Source of the DNA: Flavobacteriaceae bacterium UBA7684 | GTDB taxonomy: Bacteria > Bacteroidota > Bacteroidia > Flavobacteriales > Flavobacteriaceae | Reading direction: 5' to 3' | DNA length: 64,000 nucleotides | Assembly: GCA_002482885.1 (NCBI GenBank) | Contig: DLGW01000020.1 | Coordinates: 46,204 to 110,203 of the forward strand | In this document: positions 33,847 to 42,301 of the stretch, in pieces | How positions within the stretch are numbered: position 1 is the stretch's first letter | How the letters are laid out: each line of letters begins with the position of its first letter | Translations under genes and position numbers: made by a program | The notes under the pieces: generated by a model | What the model was told of the DNA's origin: nothing | Database searches by the model: none | Seen by the model: only the letters and a program-made list of their open reading frames with translations

Positions 33847-34878
33847 ATGAAATCACTGGGTAAAATAGTTATAGTTAGTGTATTATTTTTAGTATTTAAT
33901 GTTGCTTGTAACAATGAAGATACTAAATCAGAGGTTATAGAAGAATATTTGGTAGATACCAGTTTAGTGGAAACAAAACCCATTGAAAATGTATCTATTA
34001 ATACTGCAATAGCGGGAATTACCATAAAAAAAAGTGCTGCGAGTGTTGCTTTAAAAGGAATTTGTTGGAGTACAACTCCAAATCCTAAGGTTGATAAAAA
34101 TGATAAAATGTATTATTCGGGCGCTTTGGATAATTTTGATTTGTCTTTATTGAATTTAAAAGAAAATACTACTTATTATGCTAGGGCATTTGTGAAAATA
34201 TCTTCTACTTTTTATTATGGTAATGAGGTTGTTTTTACCACTAAAACTTTTGAAAAAATATTTACCGAAGGTGCAGGTGTAACTGATGTTGATGGAAATG
34301 AATATAAAACCGTTAAAATTGCCGAACAAGAATGGATGGCAGAAAATTTAAGAACAACTAAATTTAACGATGGTACAGAAATTACCACAGGTGTTTGGAG
34401 ACATGATTCGGCTGAGTTAAATAAAATTTACGGAGCTTATTATAGTTGGGAAAATATAAACAGTGCCAAAAAGATATGTCCGACTGGTTGGAGAGTTCCT
34501 AAAGCTGCAGATTGTGATACATTGATAAAACGTGTAGATCCTATTTTTTATATGACTAAAAACGTCGCAGCGATTAAATTAAAGTCGGTTGGTTATGCAG
34601 AAAATAGTACAGGGCTTTGGAGAAAAACAGATTCAAGTGTTGGAGGAACCAACGAAAGTGGATTTAACGCACTGCCTGCGGCCTCATATAGTTTTGGAAT
34701 TAATGATTATTTGTTAGGAATAGGGTATGAATTTATTTTTTGGACGGCGGATTCCAATGGGGCAGCAACATCTACAACAGCGGTTTCTTACTATATAGCA
34801 AATTATTCAGACCAAGTAACTAAGCAATTTGCTGATAAAAAACTTACGGGTTTGTCTTGCAGATGTATTAAGGAATAA
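33847..34878 (+). CDS. Lipoprotein with FISUMP (Fibrobacter succinogenes major paralogous) domain
   Basis: 343 residues. Signal FLVFNVACNNED has the lipid-anchor cysteine. An N-terminal repeat like those in the previous gene (STTPNPKVDKNDKMYYSGALDNFDLSLLNLKENTTYYARAF) is followed by the FISUMP domain: DVDGNEYKTVKIAEQEWMAENLRTTKFNDG, AYYSWENI, CPTGWRVPKAADCDTLI, ending SCRCIKE. These domains are found in surface proteins of Bacteroidota and fibrobacters; the role is unknown, perhaps binding to carbohydrates or cells. Confidence 0.85.
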   Translation: MKSLGKIVIVSVLFLVFNVACNNEDTKSEVIEEYLVDTSLVETKPIENVSINTAIAGITIKKSAASVALKGICWSTTPNPKVDKNDKMYYSGALDNFDLSLLNLKENTTYYARAFVKISSTFYYGNEVVFTTKTFEKIFTEGAGVTDVDGNEYKTVKIAEQEWMAENLRTTKFNDGTEITTGVWRHDSAELNKIYGAYYSWENINSAKKICPTGWRVPKAADCDTLIKRVDPIFYMTKNVAAIKLKSVGYAENSTGLWRKTDSSVGGTNESGFNALPAASYSFGINDYLLGIGYEFIFWTADSNGAATSTTAVSYYIANYSDQVTKQFADKKLTGLSCRCIKE

Positions 34879-34900
34879 TTAAATTTTTAGATTACATTAT

Positions 34901-34939
34901 AAACTAATAAAGCCCGATGAACTCGGGCTTTATTAGTTT
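34901..34939. terminator. Bidirectional terminator with a 17-bp perfect stem
   Basis: AAACTAATAAAGCCCGA and TCGGGCTTTATTAGTTT are perfect complements around TGAAC, between the converging FISUMP and yajC genes. Confidence 0.85.
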
Positions 34940-34951
34940 ATAAACAGTATG

Positions 34952-35224
34952 TTATTTTTTGTTTAAAGCGGTTGAAAGTTCCATAGAAACTGCGGATCTT
35001 TCTACTTTTAATTTACCAGACATCGTTTCAATAATTAAAGTAGTATCGTTGATTTCTGCAATCTTAGCATGTAAACCACTGCGGGTAATGATTCGGTCTC
35101 CTACTTTTAAGCTGCTTTCAAATTCTTTTTCTTGTTTTTGTTTTTTTACTTGTGGCCTAATCATAAAAAAGTAGATTACGGCAAACATCAGTACGAACGG
35201 TAATAAGGATTGTAATTGTTCCAT
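34952..35224 (-). CDS. yajC: Preprotein translocase accessory subunit YajC
   Basis: 90 residues with one N-terminal membrane helix (LLPFVLMFAVIYFFMIRPQVKKQKQ) and the small soluble domain VGDRIITRSGLHAKIAEIND. YajC associates with SecDF at the inner membrane. It is 8 bp downstream of a DUF1573 gene in the same direction, and nusB lies before that, an order typical of Flavobacteria. Confidence 0.95.
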   Translation of the reverse strand: MEQLQSLLPFVLMFAVIYFFMIRPQVKKQKQEKEFESSLKVGDRIITRSGLHAKIAEINDTTLIIETMSGKLKVERSAVSMELSTALNKK

Positions 35225-35232
35225 GTGTATAA

Positions 35233-35691
35233 TTATTTTTTAGGGTTTACTTTAGCTTTAAATTTTAATTCGTGTTGTCCTTCTTTGGTATTTGCAACTA
35301 CGGTTACCGTTTTGTTTACCTCTCCTGCTTTACCATTAGAATCAAAAATAATTTTGATTTCGCCAGTTCCGTTGGAAGCAATTGGTTCTTTAGTGAATTC
35401 TGGTACTGTACAACCACAACTTGGTTTTACATCAATAATTAATAATTCAGTTTCCCCAGTATTAGTAAATGTATAAACGTGCTCGGCTAAATCTCCTTCG
35501 TTAATAGTTCCAAAATCATGTTCTTGTGAAGCAAAAGTAATATTGGGAAACTTACCTGTTTTAGCGTCTCTTTCTTCGGCTTGTTTTACTTTGCTTTCGT
35601 CAATTTCTGCGGAAGCATTTACTTTTTTATCGCAAGCCGAAAAACTAACGATTAAAGCTCCAAAAGTGGTGTGAATTAATTTTTTGTTCAT
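35233..35691 (-). CDS. DUF1573 domain protein, probable lipoprotein
   Basis: 152 residues. The N terminus (ALIVSFSACDKK) looks like a lipoprotein signal. The rest is the DUF1573 beta-sandwich: FGTINEGDLAEHVYTFTNTGETELLIIDVKPSCGCTVPEFTKEPIASNGTGEI, with the CGC motif the family keeps. The family is very common in Bacteroidota envelopes and has no established function. Co-transcribed with yajC. Confidence 0.88.
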   Translation of the reverse strand: MNKKLIHTTFGALIVSFSACDKKVNASAEIDESKVKQAEERDAKTGKFPNITFASQEHDFGTINEGDLAEHVYTFTNTGETELLIIDVKPSCGCTVPEFTKEPIASNGTGEIKIIFDSNGKAGEVNKTVTVVANTKEGQHELKFKAKVNPKK

Positions 35692-35713
35692 TTTTATTTG
35701 AATTTAGAATGAA

Positions 35714-36655
35714 TTATAAAAGTCCTCGTCCGATTTTTAAATTTTTGTTTTTAACTAAATATTCTTTAGAAAGTTTGTCTAAAATTCCATTGATGAATAT
35801 GCTGCTTTTAGGGGTAGCGTATTCTTTAGCAATTTCAACGTATTCGTTAATGGTTACTTTTACAGGAATCGAAGGAAAATGCAACAATTCTGCAATCGCC
35901 ATTTTTAAAATAATCGAATCCAATTCCGCAATACGGTCGGTGTCCCAATTAGGGGTTTTGTCCGAAAATTCATGCGCCAATTTTTCTTCGTTTAAAATTA
36001 CTTTTCGGAATAATTGTTTGGCAAAATCCTTATCGTCTAAATCTTTATAAATAGCAGGAACTTTAAATTTGAATTTTTGTTCTTTTTTAAATCCAGATAA
36101 TTGTTTGCTAATTAATGTGTTTACAATCGGAATGTCATCAATCCAAGAAATGTTTAAGTCTTCTAGGTGTTCGTTGAATTTGTCGTTAGGAGCAATAATT
36201 TCACAAAATAAATCTACTATAAATTGTTTATCTTCTTCAAAACCTTTAGCAGGGGTATTCATGTATTTTTCGTACAAAAAACTACTTTTTATAGCTTCAA
36301 TAACAATTTTTAGGTAGCTTTCGTTTAAACTCCAATTAATTTTTCTTTTTGCTAATAAGGAATTTAAATCTTCGTTATCCGATAATTCTTTTAATATAGG
36401 ATTGTCTACGAATTTTCGATTCGGGTTTTCTTCGGCTTTTGATTTTAGGATTTTTTGGGAAGACTTGGTTAAGAAGTCTTCTTCCAAGTCGCGAATTTCT
36501 CCAAACGCGGCAATAATGATCAAGTATAAATCAAGAATATCCTCAATACTTTTAAATAAAAACTTTTCTTGTTGGTTAATGTCTGTAGCTTGCTGTTGGT
36601 GCATAGCGTATACAGTTTGCATCACTTTTATTCGGATATGTCTTCTGTTGAGCAT
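35714..36655 (-). CDS. nusB: Transcription antitermination protein NusB (long form)
   Basis: 313 residues from MLNRRHIRIKVMQTVYAMHQQ. The NusB RNA-binding helical domain is in the C-terminal half (DRIAELDSIILKMAIAELLHFPSIPVKVTINEYVEIAKEYATPKSSIFINGILDKL). The extra ~150 residues between the N-terminal helix and that domain are usual for Bacteroidota, roughly doubling the E. coli length. NusB works with NusE (S10) on rRNA leaders. It is the first gene of a nusB-DUF1573-yajC run. Confidence 0.93.
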   Translation of the reverse strand: MLNRRHIRIKVMQTVYAMHQQQATDINQQEKFLFKSIEDILDLYLIIIAAFGEIRDLEEDFLTKSSQKILKSKAEENPNRKFVDNPILKELSDNEDLNSLLAKRKINWSLNESYLKIVIEAIKSSFLYEKYMNTPAKGFEEDKQFIVDLFCEIIAPNDKFNEHLEDLNISWIDDIPIVNTLISKQLSGFKKEQKFKFKVPAIYKDLDDKDFAKQLFRKVILNEEKLAHEFSDKTPNWDTDRIAELDSIILKMAIAELLHFPSIPVKVTINEYVEIAKEYATPKSSIFINGILDKLSKEYLVKNKNLKIGRGLL

Positions 36656-36776
36656 CTTGTTTAAAGAACTTTTGTTGTAAATAAATTCGGGGGCAAAAAT
36701 ACACATTAATAACAAAATCAAACGCTAAATTTTATTCAAATTAACATTAGTTAACTACATAATAGGCATAATCGGT

Positions 36777-36784
36777 TATCTTTG
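36777..36784 (+). promoter_or_regulatory. -7 element upstream of the ABC exporter gene
   Basis: TATCTTTG matches TAnnTTTG. The transcript would start near 36791, about 20 nt before the ATG. The -33 TTG is not clear. Confidence 0.65.
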
Positions 36785-36811
36785 CCTTGATTACAACAGG
36801 CTAAAACTTAC

Positions 36812-38575
36812 ATGAAATCATTAAAGGCTCTTAATAAGTATTTTATTAAGTATAAATATTTGTTTATACTAGGTATTGTTATTACGATTGCCTCTCAGGT
36901 ATTTTCTTTATATACCCCCAAATTAGTAGGAGATTCCTTTAGAGCCATTGAAGCTCATGTACAATCAGGAAGTTCAAAATCAGATTTAGTAAAAGACTTA
37001 TTGCTTAAAAATATTTTATTGATTTTAGGTACCACTTTTATTGCGGGTTTTTTAACTTTTTTGGTTCGACAAACCTTAATCGTAATGTCTCGTTATATAG
37101 AATTCGATTTAAAAAATGAAATTTTCAGACACTACCAAGTATTGCCTGTAAGTTTCTATAAAAAAAATCGTACAGGGGACTTGATGAATCGCATCAGCGA
37201 AGATGTAAGTAAAGTTCGTATGTATGTGGGGCCTGCTTTAATGCAGTCCATCAATACCATTATTCGTTTTTCGGTGGTTATCATTCAAATGTATTTGATT
37301 TCCCCTATGTTAACGTTTTTTACTTTGTTGCCTTTGCCTATTTTGTCTTATGCGATTTATAAATTAAGTAAGGAAATAAATATTCGAAGTAAAATATTTC
37401 AGGAATATCTTTCTAAATTATCTAGTGTTTCTCAAGAATTATTTTCGGGTATTCGGGTTATTAAAGCTTACGCCATTGAACAAGATAATTTGCACGCGGT
37501 GAATGGATTATCTAACGAAATGAAAGATAAAAACTTAAGTCTTTCTAAAATCAACGCCTTTTTTGCGCCACTGATGATTCTACTTATTGGCTCCAGCAGT
37601 TTACTGGTGGTTTATGTAGGAGGAGTGATGTATATTAATGGACAAATAGCATCCATTGGTGTAATTGCAGAGTTTGTTATTTATGTGAATATGTTAACTT
37701 GGCCCGTGGCTTCCATAGGTTGGGTAATGTCGTTGATTAAAGAAGCGGAAGCATCACAACAAAGAATAAATGAATTTTTAGAAGTTCAGCCCGACATTGT
37801 GAACAACAATCCTGATCGTTCAGACATTCAAGGAACAATTGAGTTTAAAAACGTTTCCTTTACTTATGAAGACACTAATATCACGGCATTAAAAGATATT
37901 TCATTTACCATAGAACAAGGTCAAAAAGTAGTTATTTTAGGAAATATTGGCTCTGGAAAATCTACTATTCTAGCTTTAATTACTCGATTGTACGACATTA
38001 CAGAAGGGCAAATTTTAATTGATGGAACGCCTATTCATTTAGTGAATTTAAAAGATTTAAGAGACAATATTGGTGTAGTGCCACAGGATGCTTTTTTATT
38101 TTCGGATTCTATAAAAAACAACATCATGTTTGGGGATCCCAAAGCAACAGACGAAGCGGTCATTGAAGCCGCTCAAAAAGCCAATGTTCACGAAGATATT
38201 TTAGGATTTTCCAAACAATACGATACAATTTTAGGGGAAAGAGGAATCACTTTATCTGGAGGGCAAAAACAAAGAGTTTCCATTGCTAGAGTTTTAATTA
38301 AAAAGACAGTTAAAGTATTGTTGTTTGACGATAGTTTGTCGGCGGTAGATACCGAAACCGAGAAAAAAATCTTAAAAAATTTATATTCCGACAGTAAAGG
38401 AAAAACCACCATTATTGTGAGCCACCGAGTAGCTACGGCAAAAAGTGCCGACAAAATCATTGTATTAAACGAAGGTCGTATTGAACAAGAAGGTACGCAC
38501 AAACAACTAATTGCCCAAAGTGGATATTACAAAGACTTGTACGAAAAACAACGTAGCGAAAAAGTTGCCGTTTAA
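36812..38575 (+). CDS. ABC exporter, fused membrane and ATPase domains (MsbA-like)
   Basis: 587 residues. Six membrane helices occupy ~1-320, then an ATPase with Walker A GNIGSGKST, Q-loop VVPQDAFLF, signature LSGGQKQRVSIARVL, and H-loop VSHRVATA. The Walker B segment reads VLLFDDSLSAVD: the residue after the magnesium-binding Asp is Asp, where active sites carry the catalytic Glu. This is typical of one half of asymmetric heterodimeric exporters, but no partner gene is adjacent. It could export lipid or drug-like molecules. Confidence 0.92.
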   Translation: MKSLKALNKYFIKYKYLFILGIVITIASQVFSLYTPKLVGDSFRAIEAHVQSGSSKSDLVKDLLLKNILLILGTTFIAGFLTFLVRQTLIVMSRYIEFDLKNEIFRHYQVLPVSFYKKNRTGDLMNRISEDVSKVRMYVGPALMQSINTIIRFSVVIIQMYLISPMLTFFTLLPLPILSYAIYKLSKEINIRSKIFQEYLSKLSSVSQELFSGIRVIKAYAIEQDNLHAVNGLSNEMKDKNLSLSKINAFFAPLMILLIGSSSLLVVYVGGVMYINGQIASIGVIAEFVIYVNMLTWPVASIGWVMSLIKEAEASQQRINEFLEVQPDIVNNNPDRSDIQGTIEFKNVSFTYEDTNITALKDISFTIEQGQKVVILGNIGSGKSTILALITRLYDITEGQILIDGTPIHLVNLKDLRDNIGVVPQDAFLFSDSIKNNIMFGDPKATDEAVIEAAQKANVHEDILGFSKQYDTILGERGITLSGGQKQRVSIARVLIKKTVKVLLFDDSLSAVDTETEKKILKNLYSDSKGKTTIIVSHRVATAKSADKIIVLNEGRIEQEGTHKQLIAQSGYYKDLYEKQRSEKVAV

Positions 38576-38649
38576 ATTTGTTTTATAATATTTTTTTTAG
38601 ATTTTTGATTAAACGAAAAACAAACCATTAAATTACAAAGAGGAAGGTT

Positions 38650-39042
38650 ATGAGCGAACATGAAATGACTGACAAAGAGGAGATTTTCTCAAAAGTTTTA
38701 AGAGCAGGAAGACGAACTTATTTTTTTGATGTAAGAGCAACCAAAGCCGATGATTATTATTTAACCATTACCGAAAGTAAAAAATTTACCGAAAACGATG
38801 GTTCTTATCACTTTAAAAAACATAAAATTTATTTATACAAAGAAGATTTTACAGATTTTTTAGACATTCTAAAAGAAATGACCGATTATGTAATTGATCA
38901 AAAAGGCGATGAGGTAATTTCTGAAAGACATCAAAAAAACTTTAAAAAAGAAGGATCCGAAGATGCTTATTCCAAAGAAGATGATGAAGACGAAAGTTCA
39001 TCTTCTGGAAAATTTACTAACATTGAATTCGACGATATTTAA
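38650..39042 (+). CDS. DUF3276 / PUR-domain nucleic-acid-binding protein
   Basis: 130 residues. EEIFSKVLRAGRRTYFFDVRATKADDYYLTITESKKF and FKKHKIYLYKEDFTDFLDILKEM form the PUR-alpha-like fold; the C terminus is a low-complexity acidic tail (EDDEDESSSSGKFTNIEFDDI). Family members bind single-stranded nucleic acid; the cellular role is unknown. The gene follows the ABC exporter after 74 bp and ends at a terminator. Confidence 0.88.
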   Translation: MSEHEMTDKEEIFSKVLRAGRRTYFFDVRATKADDYYLTITESKKFTENDGSYHFKKHKIYLYKEDFTDFLDILKEMTDYVIDQKGDEVISERHQKNFKKEGSEDAYSKEDDEDESSSSGKFTNIEFDDI

Positions 39043-39064
39043 TCAAACGATTTGATTATTTTTA

Positions 39065-39095
39065 AAAAAGACTACATCTTGTGGTCTTTTTTTAT
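39065..39095 (+). terminator. Terminator after the DUF3276 gene
   Basis: AAGACTAC pairs with GTGGTCTT (one G-T pair), followed by T7. The next gene starts only 16 bp later. Confidence 0.8.
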
Positions 39096-39110
39096 TTACA
39101 CCAAAATGGT

Positions 39111-39773
39111 ATGCTGAAATTTTTAGATAAAATTGACTTACAAACTTCAGATGAGGTAAAGAATCGTCCGATGTCTATTTTGTATGTTTCCATCAGAGCT
39201 GTTGTATTGTTGTTTCTGTCGGGTGCGGTGATTGGATTTTTTCATCAAACAGATTGGGTAGTTGCTCTTATTTGTCTTATCCGAATCCTGTATTTTGTGT
39301 TTTTTAATGCGCCTAAAACCATTGATAATACCACTTTAAAAATAGTTTATTTAGGAATGGCAATTACTACCGTATTGGGTGTTGCGGCAGAATTACTAGG
39401 AATTTATTTTGGGTTTTGGGAATACCATGATTTGTCAGGCAACAGAACTTTTCCGTATTGGTTACCACTGATGTGGGGGCTTTCCTTCTTGTTTTTATTC
39501 AGAATAGAATCCAGATTAATCAGATTAATTAAGATTACTCATTTTAGTCAAAAGCTACTCATTACTGCTATTGTGGCTTTTACGTTACCTACAATTGGTG
39601 AAATCGTTGCCATTCAATTAGGTGTTTGGACTTATTACCATATGGGGCCACAATTACTAGGAGTGCCTTATTTAGCCATGTTTTTATTGATGATTTTGCA
39701 TACCGGAATTTTCACTTTTTTAACCTACGTATGTCAAAAGAAAAAAATAGAAACCACTATATTTAAATTTTAA
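39111..39773 (+). CDS. Polytopic membrane protein, unknown function
   Basis: 220 residues from MLKFLDKIDLQ; an in-frame ATG 30 bp upstream lies in the terminator and is unlikely. Seven or so hydrophobic segments (ILYVSIRAVVLLFLSGAVIGFF, WVVALICLIRILYFVFF, IVYLGMAITTVLGVAAELLGIYFGFW, WLPLMWGLSFLFLF, LLITAIVAFTLPTIGEIVAIQLG, YLAMFLLMILHTGIFTFL). No transporter or enzyme motif that I can name. It is followed 4 bp later by an SMR transporter gene. Confidence 0.7.
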   Translation: MLKFLDKIDLQTSDEVKNRPMSILYVSIRAVVLLFLSGAVIGFFHQTDWVVALICLIRILYFVFFNAPKTIDNTTLKIVYLGMAITTVLGVAAELLGIYFGFWEYHDLSGNRTFPYWLPLMWGLSFLFLFRIESRLIRLIKITHFSQKLLITAIVAFTLPTIGEIVAIQLGVWTYYHMGPQLLGVPYLAMFLLMILHTGIFTFLTYVCQKKKIETTIFKF

Positions 39774-39777
39774 GGGA

Positions 39778-40104
39778 ATGAATTGGATTTTGTTAATTAT
39801 TGCAGGGCTTTTTGAAGTTGGTTTTGCCACTTGTTTAGGTAAAGCAAAAGAAACCACGGGAATTACCTCGGTATATTGGTTAATTGGTTTTCTGTTGAGT
39901 CTTACGGTAAGCATGATTTTGTTATACAAAGCAACACAAACTTTACCCATAGGAACCGCCTATTCGGTATGGACAGGAGTAGGAGCGGTAGGAACTGTTT
40001 TGGTAGGGGTGTTTTTATTTAAAGAATCCGTAGATTTTTGGAGGATCTTATTTATAACCACTTTAATCGGTTCTATAATTGGTTTAAAGATGGTGTCTAC
40101 TTAA
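39778..40104 (+). CDS. Small multidrug resistance-family transporter, Gdx/SugE-like
   Basis: 108 residues, four membrane helices. The essential membrane Glu13 is in AGLFEVGFA, and PIGTAYSVWTGVGAVGTVLVG is the family's third-helix signature. The W-T-G-V-G-A-V-G pattern and length fit the SugE/Gdx branch, which exports guanidinium, rather than the multidrug EmrE branch; a short amphipathic substrate cannot be excluded. It is likely cotranscribed with the preceding membrane protein. Confidence 0.85.
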   Translation: MNWILLIIAGLFEVGFATCLGKAKETTGITSVYWLIGFLLSLTVSMILLYKATQTLPIGTAYSVWTGVGAVGTVLVGVFLFKESVDFWRILFITTLIGSIIGLKMVST

Positions 40105-40140
40105 AATGAAAAATTAATTTTATCTAAACATTTTTTTTTA

Positions 40141-40148
40141 TACTTTTG
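40141..40148 (+). promoter_or_regulatory. Promoter -7 element of the phenylalanine/tyrosine operon
   Basis: TACTTTTG matches TAnnTTTG. The transcript would begin near 40155, some 20 nt before the leader peptide and 165 nt before pheA. The -33 region is AT-rich without a clear TTG. Confidence 0.65.
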
Positions 40149-40173
40149 GCATTCAGAAAATTTTGATAATCCA

Positions 40174-40230
40174 TTGAAAACGAACAACACTTTTTATTAT
40201 AACAACTTTTATTATCCGTTTAACAGGTAA
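40174..40230 (+). CDS. Phe/Tyr-rich leader peptide (18 aa), probable attenuator peptide
   Basis: From a TTG start the frame reads MKTNNTFYYNNFYYPFNR and stops. Three Phe and four Tyr in 18 residues, directly upstream of the genes that make Phe and Tyr, is what ribosome-stalling attenuation peptides look like. The FYY words are encoded by a near-tandem repeat (AACAAC followed by TTTTTATTAT or TTTTATTAT). The peptide lies between a promoter and a terminator, both 5' of pheA. No ATG is available in this frame, so the TTG start is the main weakness. Confidence 0.7.
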   Translation: MKTNNTFYYNNFYYPFNR

Positions 40231-40254
40231 CGGAGGGGTTGTGTATTGTTGTTC
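40182..40254 (+). promoter_or_regulatory. Long-range hairpin around the leader peptide
   Basis: GAACAACA (40182-40189) pairs with TGTTGTTC (40247-40254), enclosing the Phe/Tyr codons; CCGTT (40216-40220) with AACGG (40229-40233) is a smaller hairpin over the leader stop codon. A ribosome on the leader would break both, so these are plausible regulatory alternatives. TTTTT follows at 40257. Confidence 0.5.
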
Positions 40255-40281
40255 AGTTTTTAATTAAATAAAATAATAAGC

Positions 40282-40308
40282 AATCCCGATGAAAGTCGGG
40301 ATTTTTTT
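40282..40308 (+). terminator. Intrinsic terminator immediately before pheA
   Basis: AATCCCGA and TCGGGATT pair perfectly around TGAAAG, followed by T7, ending 12 bp before the pheA ATG. No gene ends between the promoter at 40141 and this point except the leader peptide, so it can only act on the pheA transcript. Confidence 0.9.
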
Positions 40309-40320
40309 CTGCCAAAAATT

Positions 40321-41151
40321 ATGGAAAAAGGCATCATAGGAATACAGGGAATTAAAGGGAGTTACCACCATCAGGCGGCGATAGAATATTTTCATCGAGA
40401 AGTGGAAATCGATGAATGCATGTCGTTTGATGAATTAGTACATCATTTGTTGGAAGGGAAGTCGCAACAAATCGTTATGGCGCTCGAAAATTCAATCGTA
40501 GGTTCCATCATCCCGAATTATGCTTTAATCGATAAATACGAACTTAAAATAGTTGGTGAAATTTATATTAATATTCATCATCATTTGATGTGTTTGGATG
40601 GGCAAAATATTGAAGATATTTCAGAAGTTCATTCTCATCCTATGGCGTTGTTGCAATGCAAAGAATTTTTTAGACAATATCCGCACATTCGATTGGTCGA
40701 AGATTCGGACACGGCAGAAACTGCTCGCAGAATCAGTCAAGGAAAATTAAAAGGAATCGCTGCCATAGCTAGTAAAGTAGCTGCGGATATGTATGGATTA
40801 AAAGTGTTGAGTTCTCAGATTCAAACCGTAGAAACCAACATGACTCGTTTTGTAATTTTAAGAAATGATGATTATCAAGTGCCTAAAGAAGAAGTCAATA
40901 AAGCTTCTTTAAAATTTGAATTGAGTCATAAGCGAGGCAGTTTAGCATCAGTGTTAAATGTAATGAGCGATTGTAGAATGAATTTAACCAAAATACAATC
41001 GTTACCCAAAGCCGAAACGCCGTGGAAATATTCCTTTTTTGTGGCGATGACTTTTGAAAATTACGAAAATTACGAAAAAGCAAAAACCATTTTAGGAATC
41101 ATGTGTGAACACTTTAAAGTGTTAGGAGAATATAAAAACGGAAGAGTATGA
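40321..41151 (+). CDS. pheA: Prephenate dehydratase
   Basis: 276 residues without a chorismate mutase domain. GIIGIQGIKGSYHHQAAIEYF is the start of the catalytic domain and NMTRFVIL (TRF) its catalytic motif. The ACT domain follows (FELSHKRGSLASVLNVM), in which the usual ESRP effector motif reads QSLP. It makes phenylpyruvate from prephenate and in relatives is inhibited by Phe through the ACT domain. First gene of a four-gene operon behind a probable attenuator; its stop overlaps the next start (ATGA). Confidence 0.95.
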   Translation: MEKGIIGIQGIKGSYHHQAAIEYFHREVEIDECMSFDELVHHLLEGKSQQIVMALENSIVGSIIPNYALIDKYELKIVGEIYINIHHHLMCLDGQNIEDISEVHSHPMALLQCKEFFRQYPHIRLVEDSDTAETARRISQGKLKGIAAIASKVAADMYGLKVLSSQIQTVETNMTRFVILRNDDYQVPKEEVNKASLKFELSHKRGSLASVLNVMSDCRMNLTKIQSLPKAETPWKYSFFVAMTFENYENYEKAKTILGIMCEHFKVLGEYKNGRV

Positions 41152-42290
41152 TAGTTACAGCCGATAGATTAAATACCGTTCAAGAATATTACTTTTCTGT
41201 AAAATTAAGAGAAGTAAGGGCTTTAGCTGCTCAAGGAAAACCAATTATCAGTTTAGGAATTGGAAGTCCCGATTTGGCACCAGGTGAAAATGTATTAAAT
41301 GCGTTAACGGATTCATTAACGGATAAGTTGGCACACCAATACCAAAGCTATCAAGGAATTCCAGAATTGCGTAAAGGTTTTTCGGAATTCTATTTGAATC
41401 ATTATGGAGTTTCATTTGAAGATGCTGAAATTTTGCCTTTAATGGGATCTAAAGAAGGAATCATGCACGTGTCTATGGCTTTTTTAAATCCAGGAGATGA
41501 AGCGTTAATTCCTAATCCAGGATACCCAACCTATACTTCGGTAACTAATTTGGTAGGAGCAGTGCCGCTTTTTTATGATTTAAAAGAAGAAAGCCAATGG
41601 TTTCCTGATTTAGAATTGTTAGAAAAATCAGATTTATCTAAAGTAAAAATTATGTGGGTAAATTATCCACACATGCCTACCGGAGCCAGTGCAACTTTAG
41701 ATTTATATGAAAGGTTAGTGAATTTTTGCATCAAACACCAAATTTTGTTGGTTAATGATAATCCATACAGTTTTGTGTTAACCGAAAAACCATTAAGTGT
41801 TTTTCAGGTGCCAAAAGCCAAAGAAATTGCGTTGGAATTGAATTCTTTAAGTAAATCATTTAATATGGCCGGATGGCGTGTAGGAATGATTGTAGGAAAT
41901 TCCACTTTGATTGACGCGGTGTTAAAAGTAAAAAGTAACATGGACAGCGGTATGTTTTACGGCATACAAAAAGGAGCTGTGGAAGCCTTGAAAAACAAAA
42001 AAGAGTGGTTTCAAAATTTGAACGAAATCTATCGTAGACGCAGAAATTTAGTTTGGCAATTGGCAGAAAAACTGAATTTAACGTACGATAAAAATGCAGT
42101 AGGATTATTCGTTTGGGCAAAGTTGCCTAAAGGAATTGAATCTTCTGAAAAATTCATTGATGAAGTACTGCATCAAAAAGATATTTTTATAGTGCCAGGA
42201 ACTGTTTTTGGTGCCAATGGCGAAGGTTATGTAAGATTTTCTTTGTGTTTAGAAGAAGAAAAAATACAACAAGCCATCGATAGATTTTAA
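41148..42290 (+). CDS. Class I/II PLP aminotransferase, probable aromatic aminotransferase
   Basis: 380 residues. ISLGIGSPDLAPGENVLNAL, NPGYPTYTS, WVNYPHMPTGA (substrate and cofactor contacts) and the PLP lysine in NSLSKSFNMAGWRVG are clear. It follows pheA with a 4-base overlap and precedes tyrA, so it most likely transaminates phenylpyruvate and 4-hydroxyphenylpyruvate to Phe and Tyr. Family members also accept other amino acids, such as diaminopimelate or aspartate. Confidence 0.88.
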   Translation: MIVTADRLNTVQEYYFSVKLREVRALAAQGKPIISLGIGSPDLAPGENVLNALTDSLTDKLAHQYQSYQGIPELRKGFSEFYLNHYGVSFEDAEILPLMGSKEGIMHVSMAFLNPGDEALIPNPGYPTYTSVTNLVGAVPLFYDLKEESQWFPDLELLEKSDLSKVKIMWVNYPHMPTGASATLDLYERLVNFCIKHQILLVNDNPYSFVLTEKPLSVFQVPKAKEIALELNSLSKSFNMAGWRVGMIVGNSTLIDAVLKVKSNMDSGMFYGIQKGAVEALKNKKEWFQNLNEIYRRRRNLVWQLAEKLNLTYDKNAVGLFVWAKLPKGIESSEKFIDEVLHQKDIFIVPGTVFGANGEGYVRFSLCLEEEKIQQAIDRF

Positions 42291-42301
42291 AACAATAGAG
42301 T

